64,000 nt of DNA from Fratercula arctica (GCA_947846985.1 CANTUZ010000001.1:35426727-35490726), one strand, 5' to 3'. Shown: positions 1 through 14,067, counted from the stretch's first letter. The notes: generated from the sequence alone by a model not told the origin. Translations and numbers: made by a program.

Positions 1-312
1 AATACATTATCAACAAAAGGAGGGCTAATGAGAATCTCCATCCTTTATTGAGTGCGGGGAAAAACATAGTGACAAAGAATGAGGAAAAGGCTGAGGTACT
101 TAATGTCTTCTTTGCCTCAGTCTTTAATAGTAAGACCAATTGTTTTCAGGGCACCCAGCCCCTTGTGATGGGAGACAGGGACAGGGAGCAGCATGAAGTC
201 CTCATAATCCAGGAGGAAATGGTTAGCGACCTGTTACAGCACTTAGGCACACACAAGTCTATGGGACCAGATGGGATCCACCCAAGGGTACTGAAGGAGC
301 TGGCAGAAGTGG
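1..312 (+). mobile_element. CR1 LINE fragment, ORF2 linker to early RT region
   Basis: An open frame runs from the window edge to about 316. It matches ORF2 residues ~406-505 of the intact CR1 at 32970-37579: the NEEKAEVLNVFFASVF block and [20 protein letters not shown] are recognisable. Homology stops abruptly after the LAEV block, so this copy lacks its reverse transcriptase core and 3' end. CR1 copies are normally 5'-truncated, so loss of the 3' part implies a later deletion or rearrangement. The copy probably begins outside the window. It is not a functional gene. Confidence 0.9.
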
Positions 313-517
313 CATAAATTTTTTTTGTTTGTTTCCATAAACAAGAAAATAAAAAGAATGAGACAAAAATGGAAGTAAAAGATGAAGAGAGTTAAATATA
401 GTTTCAGCTATTTTAGGACAGAAATGATGGAGTAGCGGGGATAACTAGTAACTTTATTTTATGGTGGAGGTCAACGACAGAATCAAGACTGTTTATCTAT
501 CCTGCCTGAATGGAAGA

Positions 518-1090
518 TCATAGAGTCAGAATATTTCAGATATTGGTAGAAACCACTACAGGTCTTCTGGTCTGACCATCTGTCAAAGCAAATCAAAGCT
601 CAAAATTAGATCAAGCTTTTGGGGATCTTTTTCAAACAAATTTTTAATATCTCCAAAGGTATAAATTCCTCATATATTCTCTCTAGGCAATCTGTGCCAG
701 TGTTCGACCACAGTTATGGTGAACAAATTTTTCTTTATACCTGATTGGAATATCCCATATTGCAACATACGCCTGTTATCTCTTTTCCTTCCACCGTGCA
801 CCTCTGAGAAGAGTCTGGCTCCATCATATTTATACCCACCCACTAGGTAGTTACAGATAGCTCTAAGATCCTTCCCTCATCTCACTCTTCTTAGGCATGA
901 GCAAGCTCCCTCAGACTCTTCTAATTCCTGACCATCCTGCTTTCCCTCCACCAGACTTGCAAATACCTTTTTTGCTCCACGGAGCCCCAAACTGGACACA
1001 TTTCTCCAGATATGGTCTCGCAAGTGCTGAAGGGAGGGAAACAATTACTTCCTTTGACCTGTTGGCTATCCTCTTCCTCTTAAGTCCTTT
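518..1090 (-). mobile_element. Old CR1 LINE 3' fragment
   Basis: Read on the minus strand, this is a degraded CR1 3' end. The reversed tail 'atcatagagtcagaat' is at 518-535. Inland are the reversed remains of the [15 protein letters not shown] block (~680-720) and of the [14 protein letters not shown] block (~980-1020). Substitutions, several stops and small indels break the frame throughout, so this copy is older than most CR1s in the window. The inner boundary near 1090 is where recognisable similarity fades. Confidence 0.8.
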
Positions 1091-4000
1091 CACAAGCCTT
1101 TGTAATACGTACATACGGTGCAGAATATTACTGCGCGATGACCATAACAATAATTTTTCATACTAATATAAGATGTTATCTGTGTCTCAATCTTATTAAA
1201 GCCATAAAGTTCAAAGAGGTAGGAAAGATTACTGGTTTTATTATGTCCTACCTCTGGTCACAGCACATTCAGAACAGAACTAGTTCTCTGATCTTAGAGC
1301 CTAATTCTCTACTGTCTTGTACCTAAACTGAATGTGCTGGCAATACTTTAGATTCACTACAGTACAGAGGATACCAGAGTGGCTGCTCTATCCAGATCAA
1401 TTTGGACTGACTTTTCAGGGAAGATTTTGATAGATGATATAAAATATTTTCATAAACTAAAGCTTTATTACATCTGGTGCGTTCACTCTATTTCCAGTCA
1501 CTACAATGGTCAAGCTTATCTGGCATGATTTGTTGTTTTTAAGATTAGACATATTATTGTTCATGATTCCGTTGTCTCAGTTCCATTGGCAAAGATTCTT
1601 CCATTTCTTTTTCTCTGTCATACTTACACTGTGAAAAAGAAAAGTTTTTTTTTTTTTTCTTTATGGCCATTTTTCCCAAGTCAGGACAGCCTTATAGCAA
1701 GTCTGCGAGACTTGGTTTACATAAAATTAAGTTCACAGGGAACAAGGTACATGACACAATCAGCATCCAGGCTGGCTAGTGTTTCATTATGAGCTTCTGT
1801 CTTACAGAGAGTGAGAATCAGTCTAAAACAGATATGTGCTTGAGCCACAAATTTCAGCTCAAGATTCAAATGCAGTTCTTGAGCATACTCGCAGGAAAGA
1901 CTCAAGATTTTTCAGGTACGGGCTCTTCAATTTAGTATGCAAGAGAGAAGTATTTGGTTTCAGTTTTTGTTAATGATTCAATGTTTTTTCACAATAATTT
2001 GAACTCAATTTCAAATATGAGCATTACAGAAAAAAAGAAAACTAAAACTAAACCAAAAAAGAAGAAAAATGTTACTGTTTTTCATCTGTATTATTTCTAT
2101 GCACCAGCAAAGTAGCAAAAAAAGGAAAGTTTTGTGATGCATTTAAATTGTGCTTTTGATAAGACTTTGGACAAAGTCTCAAAATAATCTGTTAAAAAAG
2201 CTCATTAGATGAGGTAGACAAGATCTGGTTGCCTGAGCACAGCGATTTAGAATAATTTCAGACTCTGTGGGGCATCGCACCTAATTTCACGTGTGACTCT
2301 CTGGGAAGTAAGTCACATCATCTGGCCCCCTGGAGGCATCCTGGATACCACAATGTGTCACAACGGGAACTAGGCATCAGTGTTTAGGGGTATGAGTGCC
2401 CTTGCTAAATCTTTTGCTGTCTGGCATATTTAACCTGTTTCTATCTTGATTTTGACATGTAGGAAATAGGGGAAATAAAGCTTAACTTTCCAAAGCTCTG
2501 TGGAGACCTGTTCTGTTTATAAGGTGAGTTGTTTATAAGGTAGAAGTTTTAACTATTTTCTACTCCTCTTAAGAGCAGTTACAAAGGTAATTTTTCTTTT
2601 TCCATCCACAACTGTCATATGGGAAACTTGCACCTATTCACTTATCTCACTCTGTTGAAGGTGAACCTGCTTATCACACTTGTATATTTAGTAGTTCTGG
2701 AATTTCCCCTCAGAGTTCTCTATAATATTTTGAAAAGACAAGGAAGAAATTCCCACATATTCCCACAAAACTGAGTTGATTTCCAATAAAGTCTCTGGGC
2801 AATTGGTCCAGAATTTGAATTTTAAAAAGTCGAGAGAGTTAGAAAGAAAGACTGATAAAAAAAAAAAATCTTAAGGATACCTAAATAATTAACTTATCAA
2901 ATAGTAAAAAGAGAGTTTGAAGTTAGTAGGCTCAGATCAGTCCAACTTCCTTGGCAACCACCTCCACTTTTCTTCCCAGCAATGAAAAGCTATAGATAAA
3001 TTTGAACTTTTAATGGAACTTAGATATTTGTAAATCAAACTGCATGTGAGATTCTCTAGTATTTTGTAAGCTGGATTTTTTTAAGGGATCAGCATAATTA
3101 TTTACTGTGTTTTTTCATTATTTCCACTTATGAATGATACTAGGAAAAGTAGAGTGAGCACACATGAAAAAAACTCAAGTTCCTACAGGAGAAATTAATT
3201 TCTCACTATGAAAATTGCATGATCATAATCCGTTCTGCAAAAATGATCACGTTTCAGGCCTCTAAGTTTTACTGAAAGATTAATTTTGTGAGTTAAGAAA
3301 AATTTTACATATGTTCTTAGTTAAAACAATTCCACTCACCTTACATTGGAAACATTCACTTCTATATTTTATTAGTACAATAAAAGATGTACACTCATCC
3401 AGAAAACTGCTAGGCCTGTTACATTGATTGAGATAGATCCATTACTCAGGTCCTGAATGCTTATGCATAATTTATACATGTAGCCACACATCAGTCATAC
3501 AAGCAAAAAAGCTTTCTGATGAACCAACATTTCTGAGTCAAAATAAAGGAAATCCTATGATTCTGAATAAAGTGTGGGGTTTGGGTTAAGGAGCTGTGTT
3601 CCTTGGGATAAAATGCACAGAAACAGCAGAATGTGCCAGCGCACTTCTTTCTACTTGAAAATGCAACAAAGTCCAGTTTCTGTCTATGAATGCTCACCAC
3701 TATGCTGTTGACTCCTACTGGCCAGATAAACTGTTTAGGAGGAAAACTTTCTCTTCCTCCTTCTCTCATTGCCCACTGCAGTGTCACCTCATTCCTTCTC
3801 TGTTTGCAGTCTCTACCCCATTCTCCTCCTCATCCTTTACTTTTTGAACTTTTTACATTCTAAACTTTTTACTTTTTGAACATTTCCTCTCTCCCTTTTA
3901 TTGTCAGCTGTATAGTATTTATTCTCCAAACTATCTCTTATTTCAGTATTTTCCCACCCACTCTTCTTCCCCTGATTAACAGTACCTTAATAAGACTGTT

Positions 4001-4719
4001 TCCAGAAGTAAGTCTGAATCTCACTCTCCAGGGGTGAAAATTCTTGTCATTCCTCTTCCTGTGTGCATATCGCTACACCTCATTCCCCTGAAACTTTTCA
4101 GTCATCCTTCCCTGCCTCCTCTTCTCTCTGCTAAACCTTTCTTATATTAAGTATTCACTGCAGTCCCTGTCTCAACAGTTGCCCTTACCCTAAACACAAA
4201 ACCAGCCCATGCCTTCTTTGGGGTGTTTATTTGGAGGTCTGCTTTTTTGTGAAGTATTGCACATCATGTAATTTTATTAAATAGCATGAGACTGTGCCAT
4301 TATCATAGATAAACCTCTGCCCACAAGCACAAAATGTAGTCCTAATTTAAAATGCTTAATTGTTAAGCGTACTTGTGAATAGCAATTCAATCAATTTCTC
4401 TCTAAGAAGAGCATCAGTATGACAGGCTCAAGCCATAAGTAAGGTTGAGAAAATGTTCTGTTTTAATTACTTATCAGCCACAAGTTGGACTTTATTAGAA
4501 GAGATTTCTGCCCTTTCTAGAAAATTACAATTTTTGTCCAGAATAAAAAAATGTTATCTGCAGTTATAATTTAAATCTTTCAGATGAACACAGGTATCAT
4601 AAAGATAACCTGTTGCCTTTTGCTGTTTGATTGAAATATTCATGTTTCCATGTCCATTCTATCTAATGGATAACTGACAAGATTCCTAGTGTTATGGTTT
4701 CCTGTACCCAAAGAGTATC

Positions 4720-4750
<31 letters not shown>

Positions 4751-5154
4751 GGAAAAAGGTCCCATAACTTATCATAGGCAACAGCTGACACCTACAACAC
4801 TGCCTGGAAGCAAAAGAATCATGGAAGCATCAAGAATCATAAAATATATGTCAACACAGAAGTATTTGTGGTAACACCACCCAAAACATTTTTGTTGACA
4901 ATTTTTTCAACAAGAAGTCTGAAGTTTGTAAAGGATGAAAAGGAATAATGTTCTGGCTGCGAATTCCTATGATACTTAATTTGTCAAGTTAAAAAAAAAA
5001 AAAAACCACTTTATTTTGTCCATTCCTGTTCGATCTGTAGGGAACAATTGCCTGTGAAAAAAATAAGTAACAACAAATAAAACAAAACATGAGCATTTAT
5101 TTCAGGAATGTCACTACAAACAAAGGTGAAAAATGATAAGGTAGGTTGTTCATT
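1091..5154. other. Unassigned AT-rich DNA without supported genes
   Basis: No exon, RNA gene or recognisable transposon is supported here. It contains homopolymer stretches, the longest an A-run of 26 at 4724-4749, and a pyrimidine-rich patch around 3780-4140. Open frames are short and show no recognisable domain. Confidence 0.6.
4724..4749. repeat. Poly(A) tract, 26 bp
   Basis: Uninterrupted A-run of 26 bases. There is no recognisable retrocopy upstream on the plus strand, so it is treated as a simple repeat and not as a processed-transcript tail. Confidence 0.95.
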
Positions 5155-5697
5155 TCATAGAATCATAGAATAGCTCAGGTTGGAAGGTACCTCAAAATAT
5201 CATCTGGTCCAACATTTAGTGGGAAAGTGAGCCCAGATGAGATTATCCAGTGCCTTGTCCAATCGCATCTTGAAAACTTCCCATGATGAGAACCCTACCA
5301 CATCCCTAGGGAGGTTGTTCCAGTGAATGACCACACTCACTGTAAAAAATTTCTTTCTTATGTCGAGATTAAACCTCTCCCAGTGCAACTTGCACTCTTT
5401 ATCCCTTGTCTTCTCCATGTGCTCCTTGTGAAGAGAGAGCCTCTGTCCTCTTTGTAGCCACCCTTTAAGTACTAGAATGCCATGATGAGTTTCCCCCTAA
5501 GCCTTCTCTTCTCCAGGGAGCAAAGACCTGATTCCTTTAGTCTTTCCTCAAAGGTCAGGTTCTCCAGCCCTCTGATCATCGTTGTGGCTCTTCTTTGAAC
5601 CCTCTGCAGTCTGTCCACATCCTTCTTGAGTTGTAGGGACCAGAACTGGACACAGTACTCCAGGTGTAGCCTGAGAAGCACTGAGTAGAGTCATTCT
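5155..5697 (-). mobile_element. CR1 LINE 3' fragment
   Basis: Minus-strand, 5'-truncated CR1. The reversed octamer tail 'tcatagaatcatagaat' starts at 5155. Behind it lie the 3' UTR hairpin arms and the ORF2 C-terminal blocks: NLPRDVVGFSSWEVFK near 5260-5330, LRGKLIMAF near 5475-5500 and [26 protein letters not shown] near 5570-5670. These correspond to about ORF2 residue 820 to the end of the intact copy. The frame is broken by substitutions and an indel. It is a dead 5'-truncated insertion. Confidence 0.93.
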
Positions 5698-6870
5698 AAG
5701 GTAGTTCAAATAGTTGCTGTAAATGGTATGTCAGTGTTTATCACGGAACAGTAGGGTGACATTGTAGCTGGAAAATAAACCAGTATAAAAGAATCTGAAA
5801 GATGTAGAATAAACAGAATAAAACTTCCGTATTTTAACTTGCATTTTCTTACGTCCTCCTGTTCATTGCTTTTTCCTTGATGCACCTCTGTCATTATATC
5901 CTCAGAAACATTATGATTTTTCTGTGTGGCTATTTTATAACTTTATATGAATCTTCATGTTTCATTCTTTTAATCCAAATGCATTGTGTGATTGTTGCTT
6001 CATAAATAAATATGATAATATATGTAACAGTGGGTATCTATAAAGGACAGATCTACTTTGTCCTTACAAAGATATATAAATGTAAGTGTTGAGATAGATA
6101 TGCATCAGGCAAATTAAGAAAGGATTTGGGTATTACCAGTGGTTTATAACTACACAAACCCAATAATAAATTAAAAAAAAAAAATACAGAAAAATAGCAG
6201 GTGCATAATGGTATCCTTGAGAAGATATATTAGGAAAGCTAGAACAGCAGGGGCATTAAAGCACAGTAGTTTAGATAATGAAGTAAAATAGATTGTCTTC
6301 ATTGTTGTGCCTTCATTGTCACCAAAGTACACTGTGATAAATTAAACAGACTTGTCTGGTGGAAATCATAAACATTCATATTTATTAAACAGTTATTAAC
6401 ACTTTTATAACGTTGCTGTTTTATGTTCATTACATGCTCATTGCATTACAGCATGTTTATTTCCCGTTTCATTTCTCCACTGTCATTGTGTATTGCAAGC
6501 TTGTGCAAGACAGGTCCATTTTTTATGTTCTACTGTACAGTATGTGAGTAACGTTCAGATCTTAATGGAAGTGTCACATCATTTCCAGATCAAATTATCT
6601 AGTTTTAACAACTAAAGGGAATCAAAGTAATCAGAAAAAGCAGAATACAAACCCATACAATTGTTGTGGTCCCCAAAGTGTTGACTGAAATACATGGAGG
6701 TCATGTTTGCCAGTTAGCACATTAAATGGAAGTCATGGGCGTACTGAGGTGCTCGATTAGTTATCATTAGTAGTCCTATATTAGGAACATACGTAAATGT
6801 TTAAACTGTCAGGAAAGTGCATGACTCAAGTGAATTTAATTGCACAAATAGCAACATGGATTTTGGTTTG

Positions 6871-6899
6871 TTTTTTTTTTTTTTTTTTTTTTTTTTTTT
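6871..6899. repeat. Poly(T) tract, 29 bp
   Basis: Uninterrupted run of 29 T, one of the longest homopolymers in the window. No retrogene or SINE body is recognisable on either side. Confidence 0.95.
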
Positions 6900-7489
6900 C
6901 TCTTCTCTCGTTAGGTTTTTAAATACTGAGGCACAGGAACACATGGAAGCCCAGAATATTTACTCTGATTTATCTTTGCCTTTGAAACAAGTAAAATCTT
7001 CATTTCAGAGAATTAAGGCTGGAACCTCCTACAAAACAACATCACAACATTTTGGAAGAATCTGAACAATCATGAGGCTGTTTGGCCCTAATTCTTTATA
7101 TATCTCTTTTCTAATTTTCCCTCTGTGAAACTAAGGTACAGCAACATATCTTAATTTTCTAGCAGACTTCATAAGCACAAGCTGCCTGAAATAGGACATG
7201 GACTCCAATTGTATGAGACTCCTAGAATACTTGTTAATCTTTAGCCACTTCTTTCTGCACTCCAAATATCCACCAAAAGCTGCTCATTAGCTCAAAAACA
7301 TCCGTTTCCAGTCTGCTGTGGGGTTTACAATTACTGATTCAGGAAAACAGCAAAAAGATATGCAGACTTGGTAAAGTTTCTTGAAGACCATGAGACTTCA
7401 AGGGGCTAGCCACAAATACCATAAGACATATTATAAGCATAATAATGACTTAATGCTATCAACTATAATTGTGACATCAATGGCATATT

Positions 7490-7529
7490 ATACATATATA
7501 TACACACACACATACATATACACACACAT
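7490..7529. repeat. Mixed TA/CA dinucleotide microsatellite
   Basis: Alternating purine-pyrimidine stretch made of short TA and CA runs, imperfect throughout. Confidence 0.8.
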
Positions 7530-10500
7530 TTCTTATTTGTATTTATAGGAATATTTAAATTTATATTCATATTTATATACATATATATTTTTAGAGTTTG
7601 AGTTTTAAATGCTGTACCTCTTTCTATTCAGGCTTCCATGAGGAATCTTATTATTGGAAACTTAACAGATTCAAAGTCACACCAGGATGCCCCTCTGACG
7701 TTATCTTTGAAGCTTCTTGTTCTACAAGAAAAACTTTACAGAGTTTAAACTGTGGCATGGCCCATTTGCATAATTTATTGATCCTGGAGCACAGTTAGAC
7801 ATCTGTTATTTATTTGTCCTTGCTTTATTACTGGCCATGCACTTTTATAAATACATGCAGGTGAAGAAGATTTTGTGTCATTTTCATGGAACAAGGTGGA
7901 TTCTTAAGTAAGCTTTGACAATAATTACTTTGATGTGCATAGAAATGGGATACACTAAGACACACTACAGATTTTTTTTTCTTTCTCAGTGGAAACAGAA
8001 AAAAAGAAATATTTGCAGTAATTTTATAAATAGAGAAAAAGCATAATGCCTCTTCTCATGCTAGCATAAAGTTGGGGGGAAAACAATTTCCAAACAGATC
8101 AAAATAACCATCCATATTAAATAAGAATGGAAACACAACATTTCTTCAATTTTTGCAAATAAAAAAACCCATTGTGAACTGTTTGGAATATTAACAATCA
8201 AACTTCTGCTACGTTGGAATGCTCACTAACCAATTTCAGATTAATTCTCTTAATTGAAACTAATTCCAGTGGTACTTTAGTGTTGAACATCACATACTCA
8301 GGACATAAATTCTTATGCAGGATTTCCCCATGAATACAAACCACCTCAATTTTAAAGCAGCTAAGAGATTAATACTCATTAAGGATTAGTGGATTTTCAA
8401 GCTCCATCTTTTATAATATTTTTTTTCATTTAGTTGAGTGTCAAGACCCCTGAATATTAAGCTGTCTTTCAAAAAATGATACTGTTCTTCAGAAAAGATT
8501 ATTTTTGACTCTTCCGACCTCCCCTGGATAAGCAAACAAGTACACAATCATACTAATTCATTTATTTTCAGTGGATAACAGTGACAAGTGTTTGAAAATC
8601 TATATAACAGTGGCTTTTTTATTATTATTGTTACTGTAACAGATGTAAAGTTTATTGTCTGAGAAAGACAATTTCAATCTAGCATTGTCATGCAGTGTCG
8701 ATCTGTGATAACCACTTCATATGCAAAATGAACTTATCTTGATCCACTGCCTTTACTTCTTTTTCCTACTTTGCCACCTGTTGCATCTTGTTATAAATTT
8801 CAGTGGAAAATTCTATTAGATTTTCAAATTACTGTTTTGTACAGGAACTAAAAAAGGTCTTGGTCTTGTTCTTCAGCTCTTCATGGAGCTCCAGATCAAG
8901 AAGCATTGTTTGCCATCCAGTATAGTTTGCCATATGTGACACTGATGATTACATTCTACTTAGATACAAATATTTGTAACCCACACTTTGGTGTATCAAA
9001 GTCTAATTCTTACCTCACAAAGTTTCCAGTCTCTATTTGAAGTCTTCAATGCTCGGAGAATCATCACTTCCATTTCTGATTTCCTCTCACTGTTAATTGC
9101 TTAAAAAATTTCTTTTGTCTCCTGTGAAGTTGTCTGTCTTTATCTTCCAGTCACTAGTCTCTGCCATGTTTTGTGTTCCTCAACTAAAAGTGCTTTCTAT
9201 CCAGAATTGTCTAACCATGGAGGAAATAAAACATTTTTTTAAAGTCATCCTTTCCCCCAAAGCATATACAGTGTGGGCAGGAAGTCCTCAGCTCTGACAC
9301 TTTCAGTATACAAATGCGCTCACGTTGCACTGCATTGCTCACTAACGTAGATGTAGATTGTATCTTCCAGGTCCCTGTAGCTGAAGGAGAGAGGAAGGAA
9401 GCACTAAAGTTCAGAACTTTGTTTGGCTGAATCACCCTTTGATTTTGTTGAAAGTGCCTAGTTGAAGGATATGAAGTTAAACTGGGGCATATCCAGGATT
9501 TAACTAGCTTTAAATCTATTTAGCATGTATAAGATAGAATTAATGCATTTTATCATACAGTATATGACATTTTTATCATACAATAGCGTGACAAATTCCT
9601 CATAAACATTTTAAGATTTGAATCAGAGCAATTGCATTTTCCCATAAAAGCACATTGATTGTCAGATTCATTCTTTTTCTGACCTCTAGTACAAATATAA
9701 ATACGAACACCATCTCAGATTACTTTTTCTATTACTTGCTTAAAATTTTTGTCATGCTAACCAGCTAACTCTTACTGATCATTCCACTTATTCTTTCAAA
9801 ACACTGGAACAGCACTAACATTCTGCTAGAATTTATCTCATATTCAAATATTAATATTAATACCTTATGATCTCCTCAGCCCACTCCTGAATTAAGGGTA
9901 AGGTGAAAATTATTGGGTGTTTACTGACTTAATGTTGTTTATCCAAAGATGCTTTTTAATGACTCCCTTGGAATAGGAAAGATTTCATTATGTCCATGTG
10001 AGATATGTCTCTCTCTCTATATATATGTATAAAACTTTTTTATCATTTGCAAACTAAGAATTCTTAACTTTTAATCATTTTCTGTATCATTATGGACAAA
10101 TTGCCTTCTCTAACTAGTAATGAGCTTACAGATTTGTCAAAATTTTATGACTGGAAAATTTATTTCGAATGAATTGAACATATTAATAAATAACAGTTGT
10201 CTTCACAGCTTATTCTGTTAGTCACAGACAATATTTTAAAATAATTCAGTCAGATATTTTAAATCTTTTTATTTTCATTCTTGTTGTTTAAGTTGAACCA
10301 ATAATGCTAACTTTGAAGATTTTTAAGTTTTCTTCTGTAGGAATGATAACTGTTATTTGCTAATTATCGCAAACCGTATGGTGTAACCAATACAGTTGTC
10401 TTTTAAATACAGTAATTCTATCAAGTACCAAGGATAAAGCAGGTATGAAAACTGTGTTCTCACCCACTGCTGTTTGTTTATGGCTTCACAAAGGACCTGT

Positions 10501-10661
10501 AGCACATAGCATTAAATGTCAGTTTAGCAGCATAGACTTCCAGCTGACACCTAAGAATCTCACACAAGGCCTAGGCCACCCAGCAACTGACAGAAAATAA
10601 AATACGAAACCAAAAAAGTACATAGAAAAACCATCACCAAACTAAAGCAAATGTACAAATA

Positions 10662-11066
10662 CATAGAATCATAGAATCATAAAATTGCCTAGGTTGGAAG
10701 GGACCATCTAGTCCAACCATCAATCTAATACTGACAAAAACCATATCTCTAAGCACTATGTCTACCCGTCTTTTAAAAACCTCCAGGGATGGTGCCTCAA
10801 CCACTTCCCTGGGCAGCCTGTACCAATGCTTAATAACCCTTTCAGTGTAAAAAAATTTTCCTAATATCCAATCTAAACCTCCCCTGGCGCAACTTGAGGC
10901 TGTTCCCTCTTGTCCTATTGCCAGTTACTCAGGATAAGAGACTGACTCCCACCTCTCCACAACCTCCTTTTAGGTAGTTGTAGAGAACAATAAGGTCTCC
11001 CCTGAGCCTCCTTTTCTCCAGGCTAAACAACCCTATTTCCCTCAGCTGCTCCTCATAAAACTTGTT
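10662..11066 (-). mobile_element. CR1 LINE 3' fragment
   Basis: Minus-strand CR1 tail. Reversed octamers 'catagaatcatagaatcat' begin at 10662. Next come the reversed 3' hairpin ('ttggaagggacc...agtccaacc'), the NRLPREVVE block (~10790-10830) and the region coding [12 protein letters not shown] (~10995-11035). Similarity ends close to 11066, which gives a ~405-bp 5'-truncated copy corresponding to about the last 110 codons of ORF2 plus the 3' UTR. Frame is lost through indels in the A-rich part near 10850. Confidence 0.93.
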
Positions 11067-12471
11067 CATATATACACACATTTTCATATGTGCATGTTCG
11101 TGCACTTATATATGAAACTCTTTTCAGTCAAGTAGACAAATATAGTTAAGTAGTTTGATAACTCTATGCTATGTTGTTTGGTGAACCGCTACGTATTTTA
11201 TTCTGAGTGGATGAGTGATCTATATGAATTATTTTGGTTTTGTATTGAAACTGTACCTAACATAGAAGTTACCAGTTATGCTCTTCAGGGAAAAAACCCA
11301 AACAAACGAAAGTATCATCAAATGTAAAGGACAACAATGTTAAAGCAATTATATTGAAAATATGAAGATTAGATTATTTCCTACTAGCAGAACATGGAAA
11401 TAAAGCTGCAAATATTCTGAGAACCTTTGGAAATGTCATATAAATATTAAGAATTTTTATGGTTTCCAAATTAAATTTTGACACCAATTTTTTTCTCTGC
11501 CAAAGTCACCTCATGTCTAAAATGAGCATCACATCTGAGTGCATACTGTAACTTCTGCATTCTTAATTTTTGATGTAACTTTCAAGAGTTAATGGTATTT
11601 TAAGCTTCATAGCCTGGCATTACTCATCTGAACTTTAAAGAATCTACAGCATGCATCTATGTATATTTCCAGTCACTTCCAGTAACTGAAAGATTATCTC
11701 TCTATTATCCAGGATGATACTGGCTCTCAAACCAACCCTTGCAACTGGAAGTTATAACCTATTAACTTTTAGATACTATAAATAATATGTTGGAGCTTTT
11801 TGACATTTGTTAAGGTGTCCTAACACTCTAGTGCTTGGCTTGGGGTATTCTTGAGGTAAAGGCATCTAGTTTTGAATTAATCTTTATCTTTAGGCAGACA
11901 AAGAGGTAAAAAGCAAATACAAATATTAATTTGCAGCATCCAAAATTGACAAGGCAGCTACATTTTTTCCTTTTTCTTTTTTTTTAAAGAAAGAAGAAAA
12001 AAGAACAGAAAAGAAAAAAAAAAGGTCTTTATCTATTTTTACTGTAATTAATTTAATCTGAAAAGTTCGCTTCCTGCAGCCAGATGACTTGTAGAAGTCA
12101 GTTTCCTTGCAGATATTTTTCCAGATTTTTTTTTCTGAGTATTCTGTGCCTCAGATTACATTGAAAAGGATATTTTTGCTGCTACTGATTACATATTAGA
12201 TCTAATATTCTTTTAATTTTTTTCCAGGGTAATCCATCTTCTCTCCATAAACTCCTCCACACCCATCCTCTCATCCCACCACTTCTTTAACATCAATATA
12301 CTAACTAAATTAATTTGTCTTTCAAAGTATAAATTAATAATTTCATTTCTTTGGAGATGCATATACTGCTTTTTGAAACCATCTGTACTTGACTGGTCAA
12401 TTAGCTCAATAACTAAAGGACAAATTAGGTAGGCAGTTTGTAATTTTCAGTATGAATTGTTTCTGTCTAGT
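11067..12471. other. Unassigned AT-rich DNA
   Basis: No gene or recognisable transposon. There is a purine-rich A/G patch at about 11985-12025 preceded by T-rich DNA. Otherwise nothing stands out. Confidence 0.6.
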
Positions 12472-13000
12472 GAATCATAGAATAATTTTGGTTGGGAACG
12501 ACCTTTAGAAATGATGTAATCCAGTTGCTTGCTCAAAGCAGAACTAGCCTCATAGTTAGGTCACGTTGCTCAGGGCCTTGTCAAAGCATGTTTTAAAAAT
12601 CTCTAAATTCAGAGATTGGACAGCCTCTCTGTGCAGCTTGTTCCCATGTTTAATCACCCTCACTGGGAAATATTTTTTTCCGTATATTGAGTTGGAGTTG
12701 CCCTTGCTGCAAGTAGTGATTGCTGTGTCTAATCCTTTCACCATGCACCTTTGGTGAAAGTCTTTCTCTGTCTTCTCTGAAACTGCTACCTCCAGAAAGC
12801 TGAAGACAGAAATTAAACTTTCCTCTCCCCTTAGCTTTCTGGTCTCCATGCTAATTAAAACTAGTACTCTCAGCCTTTCCTTGTGCGTCACCTGCTCCAG
12901 CCTATTACCCATCCTGGTCTCCCTCTATGGGACTCATTCCAGTCTGCAGGTGTCTTTCTTGTATGGAGGACAGTTCTACAGATGCAGGCTTGCAGGTGCC
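12472..13000 (-). mobile_element. Old CR1 LINE 3' fragment
   Basis: Minus-strand, diverged CR1 3' end. The degraded tail 'gaatcatagaataat' starts at 12472, with the 'ttggttgggaacgacctt' hairpin arm following. A minus-strand frame at 12556-12912 still reads the ORF2 C-terminal blocks (KYFPVRVIKHGNKLHREAVQ, SLNLEIFKTCFDKAL). The more distal blocks (reverse of LERV...QRAT) are only faintly visible near 12930-13000. It is a degenerate copy with no coding capacity. Confidence 0.82.
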
Positions 13001-14024
13001 AGGTGTAGCATTAGCAGCACCACCACCACCACTTCACCTCTCCTTTAGGAATACTATGCCTGTCCTAACTTGGAATGTAACTACATTGGAAATTAAATAG
13101 TCATCAGGTTTTGATAATCATAAGTCCCTCCTCCACATTAATATTAATGAAAAAAAAAAAAGGAAAAAATCTTACTTATGAGCTCTCACAAGTGTGAATT
13201 TTTAAAAATTTTGGGGGTAGACAACCCCATTTTTTTTTTGTCTCTCTTTCTCCCTCTTTTCACTACATGAAAACAAAACAAGTAGTCTGACCTATAAACT
13301 GCCAAACGTAATTCAGGGTAATTGCCCTGAGTCATGTAGCTCAGGCTGAATGTCATCCTAGTCTCAGGACAGAAAGTTTTCATATCTTACTATTCATATT
13401 AATCAGCTAAGGATAATCAGTTATTTAGCCCTGAAGACAGAGGGAAACTAGAGCCATTCATAAGGGAAAGGAGGACAAGAATTATTTTGTGTTTGTCAAA
13501 GTCTTCATGTGTGGGTAGGAAATGTGAGCCAAACTTTTGGCAGAGAAAAAGGATCAAAGAAGACAGAGATGTCAGGAAGCTGAAATAAGAGGTTACATGT
13601 AGTAAAGCTAAGAAGCAGGACTTTCAAGAAACAGGTTTAGGGAAAAAGTGTGGAAATGAGAGGAACAGAGATTAATTGGGATAAAATCAGGACACATCTG
13701 GTCAGGATGGACAAAAACTGAAAGACAAGTAATCAAAGCTAATGACAGCTTCTAGCAAACCTCACACGTATCGCCATGTTTTATTTCTGCTGCTTTATAT
13801 CCACAGACTCTCACAGATCTTGACACAATGCACCTGAAAGACATAATAATTGGGACCTGCATCCTGATATTAAACAATATTTTTATTGTGGTAACTCTGC
13901 AAGATAAACTTGTCCTCAAACTACTTTTTTTACCATGAGCATGAACATTGCAAAATGTTTCCAAACCTGAAGTTTAAGGTTATTGTGCAGATACTCAGGA
14001 CAGAATGTTTGTTGAAAGGGGAAG

Positions 14025-14067
14025 AAAAAAAAAACAAAAACAAAAACAAAAACAAAACCAAAAAACC
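14025..14067. repeat. AAAAAC-type simple repeat
   Basis: A-rich array with C at roughly every sixth base. Confidence 0.85.

Larger units (their letters stand above)
5698..10661. other. Unassigned AT-rich DNA without supported genes
   Basis: Nearly five kilobases with no supported gene or interspersed repeat. Simple repeats present are a T-run at 6871-6899, a TA/CA dinucleotide patch at about 7490-7529 and several shorter A or T runs. Short open frames are scattered on both strands and have no recognisable protein features. Confidence 0.6.
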
